From DATFKA01 sp042095835 (lineage in GTDB: Bacteria > Bacteroidota > Bacteroidia > Chitinophagales > Saprospiraceae), in assembly GCA_042095835.1 (NCBI GenBank), contig JBELML010000096.1:1-24647 (forward strand): a DNA stretch of 24,647 nucleotides, read 5' to 3'. The notes under the pieces were generated by a model. The model had not been told where the DNA came from. It was given only the letters and a program-made list of their open reading frames with translations, and did not search any database. Position numbers and translations under genes: made by a program. Positions 21,956 through 24,647 of the stretch are shown in pieces; position 1 is the stretch's first letter, and each line of letters opens with the position of its first letter.

Positions 21956-22355
21956 GAAAGATTTTATTAGTAAGTATAAAAACGAGCCTTATCCACCTTT
22001 AGAAAAAAAGGCAAATAAGCCTGTTCCCAAGCTGGTAACGGAAGATGAGTATAAGGCGTTTGAAGAATTTAAAAGCAGAAAATCTGCCCGCTTCCGCATC
22101 GTAGATACGGATAGAAAAAGCTATGGCTGTTCTTACGCTCATTTACTCGATTGGGTTTACTCACCCCCTACCCTATTGACCCTTACCACTGCGACTCGAA
22201 TATTTACCTTTCAGGGAAAAAATCTTGGTCGATTAGAACAATTACTGATGGAAGATAAAATCAAAGAAATCTTTGTCTTTGATAAAAACCGACACAAGCA
22301 GCCAGCTAGTAACATGCCCATTATTGAAGAACTAACCATTACCGAACAAAGCTAA
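21921..22355 (+). CDS. Hypothetical protein overlapping the relaxase gene end
   Basis: 144 residues from ATG 21921, chosen because GAAGGAAG lies directly upstream; a start at 21945 is possible and the longer frame to 21867 lacks a signal. It overlaps the relaxase gene by 35 bp in another frame, implying coupled translation and a mobilization accessory role. The N-terminus is charged (KKDFISKYKNEPYPPLEKKA). A compact domain follows, with YGCSYAHLLDWVYSPPTLLT, RIFTFQGKNLGRLEQLL and IKEIFVFDKNRH. No family recognised. Its stop overlaps by 4 bp with the stop of the convergent gene at 22352. Confidence 0.6.
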   Translation: MKEKIQIGMEDKKDFISKYKNEPYPPLEKKANKPVPKLVTEDEYKAFEEFKSRKSARFRIVDTDRKSYGCSYAHLLDWVYSPPTLLTLTTATRIFTFQGKNLGRLEQLLMEDKIKEIFVFDKNRHKQPASNMPIIEELTITEQS

Positions 22356-22972
22356 CGTTCAGGCTCATCCTGTTGCATACCTCCAGCGACACTATCATTA
22401 CCCAAGGTGTTTTCATGAACTTGCTGATTCTCCTGATCGTTGGCTTGTTGTTGCCATTGATTGAGGCGGTTATCATTCTCTGGCTGTTTGTCTGCTTCTA
22501 CCCCACTATTTTGTAACGTTTCTCCGACATCCTGAACGGTTTTGTCTTGCCCTGGTTTATCTTGTTTCCCTGCATCCCTAGGGTCAGGAGTATATTGTCT
22601 TTCCGTATTACCAGGACTTTGGTCTTTTGAGATACCTTGACCACCCACTTGCTGCGCTTTGGCCTCATACTCCTTTTTAAAAGTCTCGTGCTCTGCTTCC
22701 TTAGCTTTCAGGGATTGAGTTACGCCTTGCCGCTCATCAAATACTTGCTGCGATTGGTTCCGAAGGTCATGATATTTAGCCTGATCCTTTTGAGGGTCAT
22801 CTATTCCTTTCAGTTCTCCAGTAAGACTATCATACTCCTGAGTTAAATCAGATTCTTGATTGCGTAGATTATCAATATCCTGTGTGTATTGATTATCTTT
22901 TTCGATAAATTCTTTAGCAGCCTGATCAAGATTGGCTTGATTTTGATACTGGTTTAATCTTTCGTCATTCAT
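22352..22972 (-). CDS. Hypothetical glutamine-rich coiled-coil protein
   Basis: 206 residues, very hydrophilic. Residues 1-110 have heptad-like helices rich in Gln, Asp and Glu (DNLRNQESDLTQEYDSLTGE and SLKAKEAEHETFKKEYEAKA), predicting a coiled coil. The rest is low-complexity Gln/Asn/Asp/Pro sequence and probably disordered. No family recognised. It is the last gene of a minus-strand series of small genes downstream of ssb and meets the mobilization operon tail to tail. Confidence 0.6.
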   Translation of the reverse strand: MNDERLNQYQNQANLDQAAKEFIEKDNQYTQDIDNLRNQESDLTQEYDSLTGELKGIDDPQKDQAKYHDLRNQSQQVFDERQGVTQSLKAKEAEHETFKKEYEAKAQQVGGQGISKDQSPGNTERQYTPDPRDAGKQDKPGQDKTVQDVGETLQNSGVEADKQPENDNRLNQWQQQANDQENQQVHENTLGNDSVAGGMQQDEPER

Positions 22973-23015
22973 TAGCGAAAATTTGAGTTATAAACTTCAC
23001 TAAGATACAGAAAAA

Positions 23016-23273
23016 CTAAAAAAGTTCGGGAAACATTTCTTTCACTTCATCACCTAGACCATTGATATCATCTCTTACATATTCCCTAATAATTCTCTTT
23101 CCTGTATCATCGATAGGTTTTTCTTTGGATGCCCTATGAATAGATACTATCAATCGAATAGCATAAAACTTTGGAGTGAAGTTTTGAACACCTTCACGAG
23201 AATTTTCATGCATCTCATCTTTCCAATCAGCTATACACTGAGGCTCAAAATAAAGAATTTTAGCTTCACTCAT
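23016..23273 (-). CDS. Hypothetical small protein
   Basis: 85 residues from ATG 23273. Sequence features are an N-terminal ILYFEPQCIADWKDEMHE segment, a central hydrophobic helix (FYAIRLIVSIHRASKE) and an acidic C-terminus (GLGDEVKEMFPELF). No family recognised and no membrane helix. It lies in a series of small minus-strand genes following ssb, 43 bp upstream of the coiled-coil gene. Confidence 0.5.
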   Translation of the reverse strand: MSEAKILYFEPQCIADWKDEMHENSREGVQNFTPKFYAIRLIVSIHRASKEKPIDDTGKRIIREYVRDDINGLGDEVKEMFPELF

Positions 23274-23347
23274 AGATAAATTATAGCAGATACCCTCCTG
23301 TTTTATATGACGATTCGATGAAGAAAAAGCAGAGGAAATAAAGGAAG

Positions 23348-23674
23348 CTAAGGCCCTCCATCATCTTCCCAGCGATCAATATCTTGTTGATATTCTTTAT
23401 TCTGTTTTATTGGTAATTCATTATTTAGATAACGATCCAGTAAATGGTGATCCACTTGTTTCCTTACATTTTTGTTTAAGGGCTGTTCACCTAGTTGCTG
23501 ATTATAACCTGACACACTGGTATCTAGTGGTCGTCCTTCTCGCTCCAGATAGTCTTTTTGTACTGTTTGAGCGTTAGCAGATTTAGCTTCTTGTATATCT
23601 TCCTGCGCTGCTTTTAAATTCTGTTTATCCTGATCGGACAAACTACTGAGATATTTATCAAATTCTTTTGGCAT
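23348..23674 (-). CDS. Hypothetical small polar protein
   Basis: 108 residues from ATG 23674, preceded by a GAGAG-type purine stretch. Highly charged and Gln-rich, with a likely helix in SSLSDQDKQNLKAAQEDIQE and another in RKQVDHHLLDRYLNNELP. Its composition resembles the coiled-coil protein at 22352-22972, so the two may be functionally linked. No family recognised. Confidence 0.5.
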   Translation of the reverse strand: MPKEFDKYLSSLSDQDKQNLKAAQEDIQEAKSANAQTVQKDYLEREGRPLDTSVSGYNQQLGEQPLNKNVRKQVDHHLLDRYLNNELPIKQNKEYQQDIDRWEDDGGP

Positions 23675-23706
23675 GGTTTGAGAGATTTGGGTCTCTCAAA
23701 GTTAAA

Positions 23707-23937
23707 TCAAAAATCAATATCAATCGTCTGATAGCCACATTTACGATAAATAGCGTTAACTATTTCGATACGCATCCTAATCTTATCAGTTAATACAGCT
23801 TCTCCGCGAGCTACTTCATTAAGATATTGAGTAAGCATCACCCTACTAGCAGTCATAAGATCACCGCCATCCAGATCGGCTAATCCTTTACCTGCTTGGA
23901 TAGGGAAAGCTATAAGGTTAGTCTCATTATCATTCAT
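23707..23937 (-). CDS. Hypothetical small protein downstream of ssb
   Basis: 76 residues from ATG 23937. A perfect TATAAT hexamer (23944-23949, minus strand) ends 6 bp before the ATG, so the message might begin at or next to the start codon, unless a later start is used. The sequence has LIAFPIQAGKGLADLDGGDL then a helical part (ASRVMLTQYLNEVARGEA and KIRMRIEIVNAIYRKCGYQT). No family recognised. It follows the ssb terminator and so starts a separate unit. Confidence 0.5.
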   Translation of the reverse strand: MNDNETNLIAFPIQAGKGLADLDGGDLMTASRVMLTQYLNEVARGEAVLTDKIRMRIEIVNAIYRKCGYQTIDIDF

Positions 23938-23984
23938 AGAATTATTATAGCACAGCCAGCACTATTATTATTTGACAATTGAGT

Positions 23985-24008
23985 AAAGAAAAGGGGGAAA
24001 ACTCCCCC
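23985..24008 (-). terminator. Rho-independent terminator of ssb
   Basis: On the minus strand GGGGG-AGTTTT-CCCCC is followed by TTTTCTTT, 5 bp after the ssb stop. Confidence 0.8.
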
Positions 24009-24012
24009 TCCC

Positions 24013-24408
24013 CTACTTTTCGATGACGACTCCATCTTCGTCATGCTTAACCTGGCTCTTAGGTTTCTTTGCCAATGGAGCCATTTCAACCTTCTTGGCA
24101 ATGATCGAAGCTTCTTTCTTCTGAATCTTCTTATCCTCGATCATCACCTCATAAGGCCGGTAAGAAAGTGAGCCGGTCACTTTGATGCGGGATCCTGTTT
24201 TCAGGCTTTTGAGCACCTGAATGATTTTCGGATTAAACGTAATCACATCATGCCAGATCGTTTCCAGATCCTTCCAGTTACCCTCCTCATCATGGTAGCT
24301 ATCAGTCGTTGCCAGACCTACCGCTGCGAAGGTGGTAGCATCGGTTTCAATCACTTGTGCCTCAGCTCCAGTATTGCCGGTTAGGATAACAGTGTTATTA
24401 ATTGCCAT
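24013..24408 (-). CDS. ssb: Single-stranded DNA-binding protein, copy 2 (complete)
   Basis: A 131-residue OB-fold SSB. The N-terminal half has NNTVILTGNTGAEAQVIE, TFAAVGLATTDSYHDEEGNW and IWHDVITFNPKIIQVLKSLK; then SRIKVTGSLSYRPYEV and KKEASIIAKKVEMAPL. The C-terminus ends HDEDGVVIEK and lacks the acidic DDDIPF-type tip that recruits host repair proteins, so it may bind DNA without the usual partners. Start ATG 24408 follows GGAGAATG. It is directly downstream of a DUF6876 gene and ends in a strong terminator. On plasmids SSB helps protect entering single strands and dampens the SOS response. The first 18 residues are identical to the fragment at 1-55. Confidence 0.92.
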   Translation of the reverse strand: MAINNTVILTGNTGAEAQVIETDATTFAAVGLATTDSYHDEEGNWKDLETIWHDVITFNPKIIQVLKSLKTGSRIKVTGSLSYRPYEVMIEDKKIQKKEASIIAKKVEMAPLAKKPKSQVKHDEDGVVIEK

Positions 24409-24474
24409 AATTCATTCTCCTTGGTTTTTATGGGTTTATCAGAGTGTTATTAAAGAATAGTAAATAAGGAATAC

Positions 24475-24647
24475 TTAATATTCTGAGGGCAGCATCAATG
24501 TTTTATTAACACACCACAAGGTAAATTCCTCCAGAGGGAAATCCGTAAACGGAATTTGAAAGATCTTTACCTTCTGGTGATTGCCATCCTCCAGGACCAG
24601 ATCCGCGCTATCATCTTCATTGACCTTTAGCTTCCAGACCTGGAATG
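24475..24647 (-). CDS. DUF6876 family protein, copy 2 (C-terminal fragment, runs off the window)
   Basis: The last 57 codons are present. The protein ends FTLWCVNKTLMLPSEY and differs from copy 1 (123-488) at one position (Gln to His) over the shared part, although about a dozen of 171 bases differ. The gene therefore is under purifying selection at both places. It is followed by ssb 66 bp later, as at the left end. Confidence 0.85.
   Translation of the reverse strand, partial: FQVWKLKVNEDDSADLVLEDGNHQKVKIFQIPFTDFPLEEFTLWCVNKTLMLPSEY

Noticed and set aside
1..24647. CRISPR array or cas genes
   Set aside because: No regularly spaced repeats with unique spacers were seen; the only array-like repeats are the origin iterons, whose intervals are only about 6 bp in most cases.

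Overview
The window looks like most of a mobilizable plasmid or integrated plasmid-like element. It carries an iteron origin with a RepA initiator, a ParA/ribbon-helix-helix partition pair, single-strand binding protein genes, an ArdC antirestriction protease, a RadC-like JAMM protein, a MobA/MobL relaxase beside a probable oriT, and a VirD4/TraD-like coupling ATPase. No ribosomal, tRNA or core metabolic genes are visible. The RadC, ParA and SSB sequences and the DUF4339-type GYF_2 domain remind me of Bacteroidota/Balneolota/Rhodothermota plasmids; this is an impression from recalled family sequences and the host is not certain.

Layout. 1-720: the start of one ssb gene, a DUF6876 gene and its structured leader, all on the minus strand. 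676-2715: a 36-bp palindrome, a four-helix membrane protein, repeats resembling a centromere, then parA and a ribbon-helix-helix gene. 2823-4110: a long hairpin and a BRO-family gene lying between perfect 35-bp inverted repeats. 4124-6794: the replication origin (eight iterons, three DnaA boxes), repA, two small unknown genes and a catalytic-domain-only tyrosine recombinase. 6896-8617: a PemK/MazF-like toxin, then a DUF2188 gene and a TIR-domain gene; similar dyad sequences precede both units. 8659-13143: a defence operon on the minus strand (KilA-N protein, 1063-residue single-chain restriction-modification enzyme, DUF6650-like protein). 13259-15489: an unknown beta-rich protein, ardC and radC, separated by structured non-coding segments. 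15490-16254: 765 bp without genes but rich in hairpins. 16255-19328: coupling ATPase with two membrane partners. 19409-20725: a divergent protein with an N-terminal helix-turn-helix and one membrane helix. 20730-21955: oriT-like region and relaxase. 21921-24647: small unknown genes, a complete ssb, and the end of a second DUF6876 gene.

The modules form a coherent backbone: replication and partition for maintenance, relaxase plus coupling ATPase for transfer through another element's secretion channel (no complete type IV channel is seen), ArdC/RadC/SSB for establishment in a new host, and restriction-modification, TIR and toxin genes as accessory defence or stability functions.

The most noteworthy signals are: (1) two similar ~135-145 nt structured leaders directly upstream of DUF6876 and ardC, possibly the radC RNA motif or a relative; (2) duplication of the DUF6876-ssb unit at both window ends, with DNA divergence but almost unchanged protein; (3) the 35-bp inverted repeats around the BRO gene; (4) the 765-bp structured non-coding block; (5) a switch-like multi-stem structure at 13746-13851; (6) shared dyads upstream of the toxin and the TIR operon.
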